Position numbers and translations under genes: made by a program | Shown here: positions 12,041-21,900 of the stretch, in pieces | Layout of the letters: each line of letters begins with the position of its first letter | Numbering within the stretch: the first letter of the stretch is position 1 | The notes under the pieces: model-generated | What the model was told of the DNA's origin: nothing | Seen by the model: only the letters and a program-made list of their open reading frames with translations | Database searches by the model: none | Assembly: GCA_037157565.1 (NCBI GenBank) | Contig: JAZHRO010000073.1 | Location: 12,282,501-12,346,500, forward strand | DNA length: 64,000 bases | Reading direction: 5' to 3' | Source: Thalassia testudinum | Taxonomy: Eukaryota; Streptophyta; Magnoliopsida; Alismatales; Hydrocharitaceae

Positions 12041-13200
12041 GATAAACGGGAGGAAGAAAGGCACCCTGCAATACAAGCAATCAAACCTGTCCTTAAGTGG
12101 GCTAGCCTAAAGACCTACAGACTCCCACAACCCGTCTTGAGATAAAGGAACGATTTGATCTATTTCTGTCTGTTCAATCCAACCAGTTAGAAGGAGGGGC
12201 TGGGGAGAAGGTTCTTCCTTCAGCTTGCGCCTCCGGTTCCTAGTGTACCCCCCAGCCGCGATCGTTTGATTCTGCTCCCCTAGCTAGACATTAGATTGAA
12301 CAGTAGAAATATACTAATCGAAAATAATCTCGTTCTGGGCTCTGAAGAGCGAGTCAAATCCTTAAGGCCAACGTTTACTCTGTTTTATTTAGGGCTAGGC
12401 TTGAATGTGCTTTGGAATGTGATGGGCCCTTTATCTGGGTTGTGCCCTTAATGATTGATTGATTTGTGTGTGCGTGCAGAACTTGTGGTTTTCAAGTAAG
12501 ATTATTTTTGATGCAGTGAATTTTAGGGTTCAAATCTTGCTTAGTAGCTTTTAGGATTCAACTTTAGGTATTGTCAAACAAGTTTTGTTGGCACACCAAG
12601 TTTTGAAAGCACAAGTGAAGATGTTTTCCTTTAAAACTTAAAAGAATGTGCAGTGCCTAGTAAATCCTTAAGAGTTGAACCTAATCGACAGTTACTTGAT
12701 GAGTTGATTTTAATTGAAGTGGTGCAGCCCAATCAACTCAAACAATTGGCCTGTTGCACCACTTAGTTAGGCACACAAGTGATTACCTAATCTGATTTCT
12801 ACTCAATTATATGTTTGGATGTGTGTACTGGCTCCAAAGGTTGGTTTACCAGTTGAGTTTGAAAATTAGATGAGGTTGTGTACCTCTGTGAGATTTTTTT
12901 TTAATTTTTCTTTTTAAATGTTGAGGTTGGGGTGGGTGTGGGTGTCAAACAAACAAACAAAACTAACCTTTGAGTTTATAAGAACACCTAGGTTGATTGA
13001 TATTTGTGTTATTATGTGGTGGAATGAAAACTAATGGGTGGGGGTGGGGGATAACTTACAAAACCTTCCACAGCACTTTACTCCAATCTACCGCTTTTGC
13101 TGGTCTCAAAAGAGTACCTGCAATCATAATAAGAAAGGAGAGAAGTGAGGTAAATGATTTGTAAGTTATAAAACACAAAGAAAAATCAAAGAGCGTCGCC
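12041..13200 (-). other. B untranslated leader
   Basis: No gene is seen. The part at 12205-12275 closely matches the D leader at 24143-24210: both contain a GAAGGTTCTTCC hairpin, then CTTGCGCCTCC and CGCGATCGTTTGA (plus-strand reading). Such sharing between a non-autonomous element and its likely helper suits a packaging or dimerisation signal. A T-rich and GT-rich stretch lies at 12890-13050. Confidence 0.7.
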
Positions 13201-13218
13201 TCCCCGGCAACGGGGCCA
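13201..13218 (-). other. Primer binding site of B, tRNA-Asp type
   Basis: The minus strand reads TGGCCCCGTTGCCGGGGA, one mismatch from the tRNA-Asp complement TGGCGCCGTTGCCGGGGA. It starts three bases after the 5' LTR ends. This is the best preserved primer site in the window. Confidence 0.9.
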
Positions 13219-13221
13219 AAA

Positions 13222-14929
13222 TGTTGAACGCTACGAGTTGCTACGCTAACGTGTTTGGTTTTGAAAAACCTGTCGTCGTAGTATTAAAGTGAAGAACTCG
13301 TGTTCAACAAATAAAATTTATACTAGAGTAGAAATCCCGGGTCGAACTTAGGGAGGCAGATGTTTGATTTAAAATACGAGTTTGTTTTATTTGTCATGAA
13401 GCAGAATAATTGATTAGAAACTATCTAACTATTTACAATAAATAGAAGAGAGAGAGAATGAGAGAGAGAGAATATTACAAACAAAAACCAAAAGGAGGTG
13501 TAGAATGAACATGGAATTCATTATCAGAAGGATTGTTCATTACATTAAACATTACGACTAGAAAGTGGGAAAATGATTACACTAGAAAGTAGTAAATCTA
13601 CTCTAGAAAGCAGTAAATCTATTCTAGAAAGTAGTAAAAAGAAAGGGGAGAGAGATATCCTCGTCGACGGTCACTTGGAGGACGAGCCAAATGGGACGAC
13701 GCCTGGAAGACGAGGAATGGAGCAAGACGAAGGAGGACGAAGCAGGAAGAACGGGAACGGGGCAGCACGTCGTCGTCGTTGCAAGATCCGCTTTCGAAAA
13801 GGGGCCAAAAATTTGACTTTATCTCGCGAGAAGCATCCCGGGTGTGGGACAAGCTTCTCTTGAGCTTTGGAGAGGGAGAGAAGAGAAGGAAGGGATGGGA
13901 ATTTCGTGTGGAGGGGGCCTCCTTTTATAGTTGCAAGGAGTGAGGGCAATTTGGTCATTTAAATCTCAAAATAATAAATAAGGGGTCTTTAGTGATGGAT
14001 AAAACCGTCGCTAAAGCCCCATCGTGGGCATGTGGGGCACTGTCCGCGAGGCTGCTCGCTTCCTCACGCGTAACGTGTGCTCCACGATCTACGAATCACG
14101 ATTGAACGGCTTAACTCGCCTCCCTGCCTGGTCCTTAGCGTGCGCACATGCGTGTGATGGCATATCACGCGCAGGTGTACGATACAGCGTTAACGCTATT
14201 GCACTTGCGCAACCGCTCGATCGCAATCGAGCGGTCAATTTTGCTCTCTCGCCCGCTAGCTGCGATTCAATTGAACTCTGCTCGCTTGCGTAAACGCTCT
14301 CGCCCACTACGCTGTGGAGGAGAAATGGTTGCGTGGATGAGTTGAGGAGCAACTGTCCATGGTCGTTGGATGGTGATCCAACGGCCATGATTCAACACGC
14401 GGTAGAAGGGTGCAGTCGGCTCTGAACTCAGCTGGGCCAGTTTGGCTAGCCGAGATGGCACCACGTGGTGCCATCTTGGCCGTCCATCTTCTAAATGCTA
14501 TAGATGGTGCTACGGTTGTTGGATTGAGTCGATTTTTACGTCGTTAGGCTGCGATCGTCAATCCGAATCCATCCGTGTGGTTGGATTTGTCGTTTGAAGT
14601 GTGGATTCACACCATCTTGGCCCTTGATCTTCTAGGGTTCCCCGATCTCTATCTGATGCTATAGATGTCTGATTAAGGAGATCTTGGAGTCGTTAAACTC
14701 CAATTGTTGCCCTAATCACATCTATACAGTTGGATCTTTGATCCGAGGCCCCGATAAAAATTTTCCCTTGTCCCTAAACATAAAAGGAGACAATTAACCT
14801 CCATTTTATTCAAACTAATCTAAATGCAAGATGATGCATGTTATGCAATATTTATAGTATGCAATGCAATTCAATGCTTAAGAACATGCATAAATAGACA
14901 TCTTAAGTAGTGTAAACAAGTTTACATCA
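13222..14929 (-). mobile_element. B 5' LTR
   Basis: 1708 bases. On the minus strand it starts TGATGTAAAC at 14929 and ends GTTCAACA at 13222. The U3 end is a near-perfect palindrome (14912-14927), and the U5 end can form a long hairpin (13222-13309). The TATA box is at 13929-13921, with a 12+12 palindrome just upstream at 13987-14016. Parts of the U3 resemble the D LTR distantly, for example near 14690-14750. Confidence 0.9.
13921..13929 (-). promoter_or_regulatory. TATA box of the B 5' LTR
   Basis: The minus strand reads TATAAAAGG, with a copy at 7962-7954 in the 3' LTR. The TTTAGTGATGG palindrome lies about 60 bases upstream. Confidence 0.65.
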
Positions 14930-15137
14930 GGTGTCTTGATTGGTTCCATCACATTCTACCTCTCATCTACTCCATCAGTGCAAGTTTGGGAGGAGGTCCT
15001 TAAGACCATCATTGAGGCATCCATTAGCTACTCATTCCCGTCGAGGCCAAGCCTCGACCTCCTTATTAGTGCAGCAACCCAATCTAATCGATATCTCATC
15101 TGATTCATCTGAACCTAATTCTCCTTTATCAATCATC
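14930..15137 (+). other. A1 leader, right part, up to the gag start
   Basis: The A1 leader continues here after element B; the first five bases are the target duplication GGTGT. It matches the A2 leader at about 45966-46171, including the stretch before the gag ATG. A short open frame from 14940 is in the gag frame, but the start at 15138 matches the A2 gag start. Confidence 0.75.
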
Positions 15138-15514
15138 ATGGAGCAACCAGCAGGAAAAAATAATCTTGAAAATCAACTTCAGTGCCTCAATGATCTATTC
15201 CAAGCCTTTGTGAATCCACCACAGCGTCCTATGATGTGAGATCACTATAATCCCGCTTCAGTGGTAATCAAACCTCGAGTCCAAATCCAACATGATACCA
15301 GCCCAGCTTGAGGTCCTGATACTGAACTCAAGCCCAACATGATTCATGCTATTCCCAAATTCCATGGGCATAATTCCGAGGATCCTTTCTAGCATATCAA
15401 GAAACTCAAGCATCTGGCCCAGACCTTCAGGTCAAAAGCTCAAAATCAGGATGACTTACTCATGAAAATGTTCTCCTTCTCTCTCATGGACAAGGCTGCT
15501 CACTGGTACCAAAC
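15138..15514 (+). pseudogene. A1 gag, N-terminal part
   Basis: The start MEQPAGKNNLENQLQ aligns with the A2 gag start MAQPIEEENNLEHQLQ at 46172, which decides the ATG. The conserved ELKPNMIHAIPKFHG and LLMKMFSFSLMDKAAHW segments of Athila capsid follow. Gag would form the cytoplasmic particle that packages element RNA. Stops interrupt at codon 34 (TGA) and twice further on (both TAG). Element D interrupts the frame after HWYQT, and gag resumes at 26478. Confidence 0.85.
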
Positions 15515-16902
15515 TGACGTGCGATTGTGCATGTGTTAAGAAGTGTCGTTATAGTCACACTTGCAATGTCAGTTTTAAAGTAAATAAACGGAACTGAGTC
15601 CGAGTGTCGGTCTCAGGGAGGCATGAAAATCAAATTTTTCTTATCATTTGTTGTCACGGAAAGCGCAGAGTTTTGCTTGCGGAGGTGTGGTTTGAAAAGT
15701 GAGAGAGAGAGATTAAGGTTAGAGTGTTTCTTGTTTGATCATGCACTTAGACAGATATTAAAGTAACAACTGAATAGAAAATAACTTCATTAATCATGCA
15801 CTTTTAGTTCATAGCTTACAACATTAAATACATGCTCAAACAAAAGTAATGGAAAGCTTAAAAGAGAGAGAGAGAGAGGAGGGAGAGCGACGAGGCAGCC
15901 ACGGCGGTGGAGGAGGCTCCATCGGCGGCTCGTCATCTTCGACGATTACAAGAGGGCCTAAAGCTAGCAAAGAGAGGGGTGGAGTAGTTGCAAGGGAAGT
16001 GAATGCCTTGAATGAGTGGTTGGAGGGGGTTTAAATAGGGTTAAGGGCTTTCTAAAAGAAGAAGGGGCTTTAGCGACGTCTGGGATGTCGCTAAAACCAC
16101 TCCAAAAGGGTCGGTGAAGCCCTCTAGCCCGTCGGTCAACTGCCCGCGCTGTTTCTTCTTCATGCTCAATCCGTGGCTGCTGCGTGCGAGCCGTTCGATC
16201 GAAGATCGGACGGCTGAGATCTCTCCTTGGCTACACTTGGATCGCTCTTCGGGCGCGCGTGTGCGCGTGCGCCGCCGCCCGGTGTGCGCGTGCGCATGGG
16301 CTCTCGCGATCTGTGGATGCGCCGCGTGGCGCAATCTCGGCCGCCCACTGTTGATCAGGCAACCCAATTTCGCCCCGCGCATCCTTCGTCTTCGATTTCA
16401 CGCTCCGCGTGGTTTGAACCTACGTCACATGCGTGCAGGCGTGCGTGCTAACCGTTACACCATGCCTACGCTTTGTCATGGCAACTGCGGGCGGGCGCGC
16501 GAGTCTGGGTCGTTCGATCGAAGATCGATGGCCAAGATTTGATCTCAGCTGATGGTTGAAGCAGCGAGTGGTGGAGCGGGGGTGACGTGGCGCAATGAGG
16601 GTCGTTGATCTCCATATCAACGGCCAGAACTTCTTGGGCCCATTGTAGGAGCTCCGGATGTCGGATTTGGCCGATCTTGAGTCCGTTGGACTCCGTTCAT
16701 CGTTTTGAATCCATCTGTGCAGTCCGATTGCTCATCTGAGGCCTGCTTTGACAAGTGCTTACACAAATGGCCATTAATACAGTTTTATAAGCAATCTTGC
16801 TACATGATGCATGCAATGCTCCCATTCTGCTTTTGTTGTGCCTTTTATTCTTAGGATGGGCCATATTCAACATAATTATCACCCCCTTGTGCAGTGTTAC
16901 CA
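15515..16902 (-). mobile_element. D 3' LTR
   Basis: 1388 bases, plus-strand bounds TGACGTGCG and GTTACCA. It carries an AG-rich repeat near 15862-15880, TATTTAA (16037-16031 minus), an adjacent 12+12 palindrome with a three-base loop (16069-16095) and a CpG-rich block with many 6-base palindromes (16130-16560). Overlapping frames such as 16041-16382 and 16114-16542 come from that CpG-rich block and recur in the 5' LTR. Confidence 0.9.
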
Positions 16903-16939
16903 TACCCCCATACTTACTCCTTGCTTGTCCCTAGCAAGG
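16903..16939 (-). other. Polypurine tract of D with preceding hairpin
   Basis: The minus strand reads GTATGGGGGTA directly before the 3' LTR. Just upstream, CCTTGCT and AGCAAGG (16919-16939) form a 7-base stem around AGGGACA. The stem bases differ from those in A and B while pairing is kept. Confidence 0.75.
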
Positions 16940-18256
16940 TTTATTCTAGCCTTTATTTTCTTTCAGAATTTAAGAAGTAATTGCTTAGACACTTCGTCAC
17001 TTGTCAATAGGAGGAAATATACTAAGATCTTAATCTACAAAGACTAAGCAACGCCCAGGTGTCTGCTAAAATACGAATTGCCCGAATCCTTGCTTTAATG
17101 TATATAACCATACATATGTATATGTATATATATATTTTAAAATTTTTTTCGGAATTTAGTGTGGGTTGGTAACTTTTTACAGCTACCCAACCCACCCAAA
17201 ACTCAGTCAAAACCCTAAATGCTAAGCATCTTGCTGTGGAGATTGTGATAGACTCACTCAACGGTAATTTAGACAGACTTCGGGTTTCTACGCCCCTAGG
17301 TGATTAGAAAATAAAATATATTTGCCTGAAGGTGTATTTGTTCGATTGGTAGCTTTCTCCCTACATTTGTTTTAATTGGGGTCAACACAAGGATTTTTTT
17401 CCAGTGTATATCTCCCTGGCTTGTACTACTTCCCCGCTTCTTCCTTAAGTGTTTTGGTTCTTTTTGTGTAGTTATTGAGCTGGGCTCTGGACAACCGACC
17501 AATGGGTTGTTACCAACGATCACTTGTCAGCCATACTTGTGCGGTGAAGTGTGGTTTATTTTCTTTTCTTCTCCTTTTTTTCTTTTTTTTTTTCGTAGGT
17601 GGCTTCCCTGATCTCAAATGTACCTAGAGGCAATGAAGAAGAAATGGTCTGTGGCTGGGCTGTGGACAACCTGCAAATGGGCTGTTACCCACGACAACTT
17701 GCCAGCCATACCACCCTAGAGAGTTCATTAGCTACCCAATTTCTGTCAAAATCTCCGAGGAGTGAGTCTGTGTAAAAATGTGTGCAGATGCTTAGACTCA
17801 AAGTTTTTCTGAGTGAGAGGGTGAGTTGATAAGTCGTATACTTATCACCTTATTTAGTAGGTGGATTAGAATAGCTTAAGGTTGCAAGGATTCGAAGCTA
17901 AATCCATATTTTAACGGACACCAGGGCTGATTAAGCCTGAAGGCCCGAAAAGTCTAAGTGTTTAAGTTCTTTTTGTATTATTTCCTACTATTAACAAGTT
18001 TCTAATGCCTAAGTTTTCTTCCTAAATTCAAAATTTTTTTTATTTGATTTAGACTGATTAAATGAGCTTAGGATTAAGTAATTTATCACCCCCCAATGCT
18101 TAAGTTGGGCAATGTCCTCATTGGCAAGTACATGGATGCATAAGGGTTCAAAAAGATAGTATCTGAGTGATGTAAAATACCGGATCAGTCTGAATCCTCT
18201 GGGTTGCCTCCCAGGAAGCGCTGAGTTTAACGCCTCCAGCTAGGCGGTGCTCCGTG
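16940..18256 (-). other. D 3' untranslated region
   Basis: No gene is seen. Two bulged-hairpin units lie at 17477-17545 and 17650-17715, separated by a T-rich tract (17560-17600, purine-rich in sense). At 18200-18247 the sense strand carries AAACTCAGCGCTT and TGGGAGGCAACCC, a motif also found directly after pol in A1 and A2. Confidence 0.75.
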
Positions 18257-19646
18257 TCAGCCCTCAACGAGTTTGACACTCTCCTTTGGGGGAACCTGGG
18301 CCAGGAAATGCTTCAATCGTTGACCATTAACTGTAAAAGTGTGCCCAGTGTTAAGATCAGCGATTTCAATCGCCACATTAGAGTAGGGCTTAACAACCTG
18401 AAATGGTCCTGTCCATTTGGACCTGAGTTTCCCCGGGAAGAGTTTTAGGCATGCGTCAAATAGGCAGACTTACTGGTTAGGCTCAAAGGTTTTTCTATGA
18501 ATGAGTTGGTCGTGGACGATTTTCATTTTCTCCTTATATAGTCAACATTGTCAAAGGCATCCCGACGAATTTCTTCGAGCTCAGATAATTGGAGCATCCT
18601 TTGCACACCGGCTAACTGGGGATCCATGTTACATTGCTTGACAGCCCAGTAAGCCCGGTGTTCCAATTCGACAGGAAGATGGCAAGCTTTGCCAAAGACC
18701 AGGCGATAAGGCGACATGCCTATCGGTGTCCTGAAAGCGGTCCTGTATGCCCACAGGGCATCATCAAGTCATGTGGACCAGTCTTTCCTATCAGGTCTCA
18801 CAGTCTTCTGTAAAATGTTCTTGATTTGTCTCTTTAAGACCTCGGTCTGCCCGTTTGTTTGCGGATGATACGGGGTAGCAATGCGGTGGTTCACCCCGTA
18901 TTTTCTAAGTAGGGCACGGAATTGGGAATGAATAAAATGGCTTCCACCATCACTGATCATGGCCTTGGGTATTCCAAATCGAGAAAAGATGTTCTTCTTA
19001 ACAAAGTCCATGACAGTCCTGTGATCGCAGAGACGAGTGGCGACGGCTTCAATCCATTTAGAAACTTAGTCGATTGAGACTAGGATGTACTCAAAGTCGT
19101 TTGATGGTGGAAAGGGGCCCATAAAATCGATACCCCAAATGTTGAAGATTTCGACAATCAAAATGGGCTAAAGGGGCATCATATCTTTCTTGGTCATGGT
19201 CCCCTGCATTTGGCAGCATGAGCAAGTCTTGGCAAAGTTGTGTGCATCCTTAAATAGGGACGGCCAGTAAAATCCAGACTACAAAACCTTTGCAGCTGTT
19301 TTCTTTCCAGAGAAGTGGCCACCACAAGCCTGGTCATGACAAAAGGAAAGCACAATCTGAACTTCGTCTTCAAGGATACACCTCCTGATGATCTGGTCAG
19401 CACAGAGGCGAAACAGCATGGGATCATCCCAGAAATAGTGCTTGGCCTCAGGCAAGAACCTATCCCATTGCTGTCTGGACTAGCTTGCGGGGTTTGTCCT
19501 ACAACCAGGTAGTGGGCATAGTCAGCATACCACGGCATTTTCTTGTCTTGCACAGCCAGGATGTGTTCATCAGGGAAGGCATCAGATAGAGGTATGGAGG
19601 GTCCAATGTGGTCTGGATGAAGTCTAAACAAGTGGTCAGCCACCAC
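18257..19646 (-). pseudogene. D integrase
   Basis: Reading leftwards, the linker VADHLFRLHP follows RNase H. Next comes the zinc-binding region [10 protein letters not shown] with a later CSCCQ, then the catalytic core. All three acidic residues are visible: Asp in [10 protein letters not shown] (about 19110-19140), Asp in ISDGGSHF (about 18936-18960) and Glu in NGQTEV (about 18840-18855). The C-terminal part includes [19 protein letters not shown], typical of Athila, and ends at the TGA at 18257. The frame shifts near 19500, between 19194 and 19011, and near 18525, with several TAG stops. The protein would integrate cDNA in the nucleus. No chromodomain is present. Confidence 0.85.
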
Positions 19647-20108
19647 ATTTTTTGATCCGGCCTTGTCTCAGATTTCCAGGTCAAATTCCTGCAAAAGCAG
19701 GATCCATCAGATAAGCCTGGGCTTTGCGTCCTTCTTGGCCAACAGGTGCCGGATGGATGAATGGTCAATGTAAATAGTCACGTGGGATCCCAGCAAGTAC
19801 GATCGGAACTTTTCAAGTCCAAAGACTACAGTGAGCAACTCTTTTTCTATGACCGTATAATTTCATTGGGCCTCGTCCAACATTTTGCTTGCGTAGTAGA
19901 TCACCACGGGCTTCTTGTCTTGCCTTTGTCCCAGGACAGTGCCTATGGAAAAATCTGATGCATCACACATAATCTCAAAGTCCTGGGACCAGTCTAGGGG
20001 TTGAAGTATAGGTGCGGTGGAGACTAAGTCCCGGAGGGTGTGATAAGCCTGGATGCAATCAGGAGACATGTGGAATATGACATCGTTGGCTGGAAGGTCG
20101 GTCAAGGG
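19630..20108 (-). pseudogene. D RNase H
   Basis: RNase H removes the RNA strand during reverse transcription. Visible motifs are FEIMCDASDFSIG with the first catalytic Asp, [27 protein letters not shown] with the catalytic Glu, and [11 protein letters not shown] with a later Asp. These are in the usual order and the usual Athila wording. Interruptions are mostly single codons, for example at 20105 and after LDEAQ and KPRLI, several of them TAG. Confidence 0.85.
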
Positions 20109-21038
20109 TTAGGAAAGCTTGGAAAAGTCTTTAATGAACCTTCGGTAGAAGCCAACATGTCCTAGGAAGGAGCGAATCTGTCGGACTGAGCTAGGTGGAG
20201 GAAGTTTGGAGATTAAATCAACCTTAGCCCGATCTACCTCGATGCCCCTATGCGATACGATGTGACTGAGGGCAATTTCTTCTTGAACCATAAAATGGCT
20301 GTTTTCCCAACTTAACACCAGGTTAACCTCAATACATCATTTTAGGATTTTTTCCAAGTTGCTCAGACAATGGTCGAATGAATTCCCGAATATAGAGAAA
20401 TCATCCATAAAGGCCTCTAAGTATTCACCCACCATTTCTAAAAAAATGGCTAGCATGCAACGTTGGAAGGTCGCAGGTGCGTTGCATAACCCGAACGGCA
20501 TTCGACGGAATGCAAACGTGCCATACGGGCAAGTGAATGTGGTCTTTTCTTGATCCTCCGGAGCAATTGCGACTTGGTTATATCCTGAATATCCATCCAG
20601 GAAGCAAAAATACTTCTGCCCTGCCAATCTTTCAAGGATTTGGTCAATGAATGGCAAGGGGAAGTGATCCTTCTTAGTGGCTTCATTGAGCTTCCTATAA
20701 TCAATACACACCCGCCATGCGGTGGTGGTGCGGGTGGGGATGGATTCGCCATGATCATTGGTGACAACGGTGAGCCTAGCTTTCTTTGGAACCACTTGAG
20801 TGGGGCTTACCCAGGGGCTATCGGAGATAGGATATATGATGTCGGCGTCAAGCCACTTGATAATTTCTTTTTTAGCGACCTCCCGCATGTTTGGGTTTAA
20901 ACGTCTCTGCATCTGGCGGGAAGGTCGTGCCCCGTCTTCTAGGTAAATCTTATGGGTGCAATAGGTAGGGCTAATTCCTCTTAAGTCCAAAATGGTCCAA
21001 CCAATGGTGGCCTGATGTTCTGAAAGGGTCGTAGTCAA
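20109..21038 (-). pseudogene. D reverse transcriptase
   Basis: The frame contains the RT core in order: YRKLNEATKKDHFPLPFID, CFLDGYSGYNQV with its catalytic Asp, MPFGLCNAPATFQRCM, and the catalytic FMDDFSIFG box (about 20395-20412). WENSHFMVQEEIALSH and IRSFLGHVGFYRRFI then lead into the connection domain. It makes cDNA from element RNA in the particle. RT residues are unusually intact: only stops near 20337 and 20108 separate the pieces. The wording matches A1, A2, A3 and C1 closely, so all are one lineage. Confidence 0.9.
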
Positions 21039-21047
21039 CCTGAGTTC

Positions 21048-21900
21048 CTAATCCTTGGTTAGATGAGAATTAATAATCACTGGGAAGGTCTGGTCAGGTC
21101 TCAGGAAGACATACTTGAGATTCTCGGGTAATGGTTTAAGTTCAGGTGCAGGTGGAACCACAGTCGATGGGAAGGGAAAGGGTGGGAGTTGATCAACATC
21201 GATCTCCTCAAATGGTGTCGTGTGATGGTACTCAGCCTTACAGAGGTCCACGGGTAATGATGGTGACGGGTCAGAACAGTCTCTACGGGTTTGGTGGTCT
21301 GATACAGAACTGAGGGTGAGGCATTCATCGATTAGGGTTTCCACAGGATCATGTTCCTCAATGCAATCGCAATCAAAAGACTTTGTTGCCCGTAAGATAT
21401 CCAATTGCATTTTCCTATCCCCGAAGGCAATTTCCATACATCCCGTGTGGCAATCAATGTTTGCCTTAGCCATAGCTAAGAAAGGTCTACCTAAGATTAT
21501 GGGTGCGTTATGTAATTTTTCAGGGACTCCCATGTAGAGCACTAAAAAGTTGACCGGGAAATAGAAGTCCTTGACCCGTACAATCACGTCCTCGACAACC
21601 CCCTTCGGGGTTTTCACTGATCTATCAGCCAGTTGGATGGTGATAGGGGTTGGTGTCAGCTCTCCAAAACCAATTGGTGGTACAGGGTTGTTGGAATCAG
21701 ATTGATAGAAGCACCTAAGTCTAGGAGCACTCTATCAAACGTCATGTCCCCGATATTGCAGGAAATCAGGGGTGCTCCTGGGTTAGTTCGCTTGAGTGGA
21801 AGGTTGCTTGATATTACGAAACTAGCTTGTTCAAAGAGCACAACCTTCCTAGGAGCTTGAGGTCTCGACTTACGCTTGGGTGTACAGGCATCCTTTAAAA
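21048..21900 (-). pseudogene. D protease
   Basis: The aspartic protease signature is FDRVLLDLGASINLIP (about 21690-21740), with DLG in place of the usual DTG, as in other copies here. ITIQLADRSVKTPKGVVEDVIV and the second conserved motif IILGRPFLAMAKANID follow. It would cut the gag-pol precursor. The first half is in a different frame from gag and RT, entering near 21930 and leaving near 21660, so two compensating small indels flank it. After 21400 comes an acidic, Pro-rich spacer to RT, ending in ELKPLPENLKYVFL. Confidence 0.82.

Larger units (their letters stand above)
7258..14929 (-). mobile_element. B: non-autonomous Athila-derived element with a private ORF
   Basis: A complete minus-strand element of 7672 bases: 5' LTR at the right (13222-14929), 3' LTR at the left (7258-8991), primer site 13201-13218 and polypurine tract 8992-9004. 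The flanks are GGTGC (7253-7257) and GGTGT (14930-14934), a 5-base target duplication with one transition. The matching A2 leader has CGGTGTCTAGATTGG at the same place, which confirms the joint. There is no gag, protease, RT, RNase H or integrase. The 4.2 kb interior instead holds one 478-codon frame. Leader and 3' region match element D, so the replication machinery is probably supplied by a D-like partner. Confidence 0.88.

Noticed and set aside
13201..13218. Match to a tRNA 3' end taken as a tRNA gene
   Set aside because: Only the 18-base acceptor complement is present and it sits next to an LTR end, so it is a primer binding site. No tRNA cloverleaf was seen in the window.
16160..16220. 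GTTCGATCGAAGATCGGAC palindromic patch in D LTRs as a special site
   Set aside because: Many short palindromes occur in this CpG-rich block in both B and D LTRs. Without more copies it cannot be told from composition.
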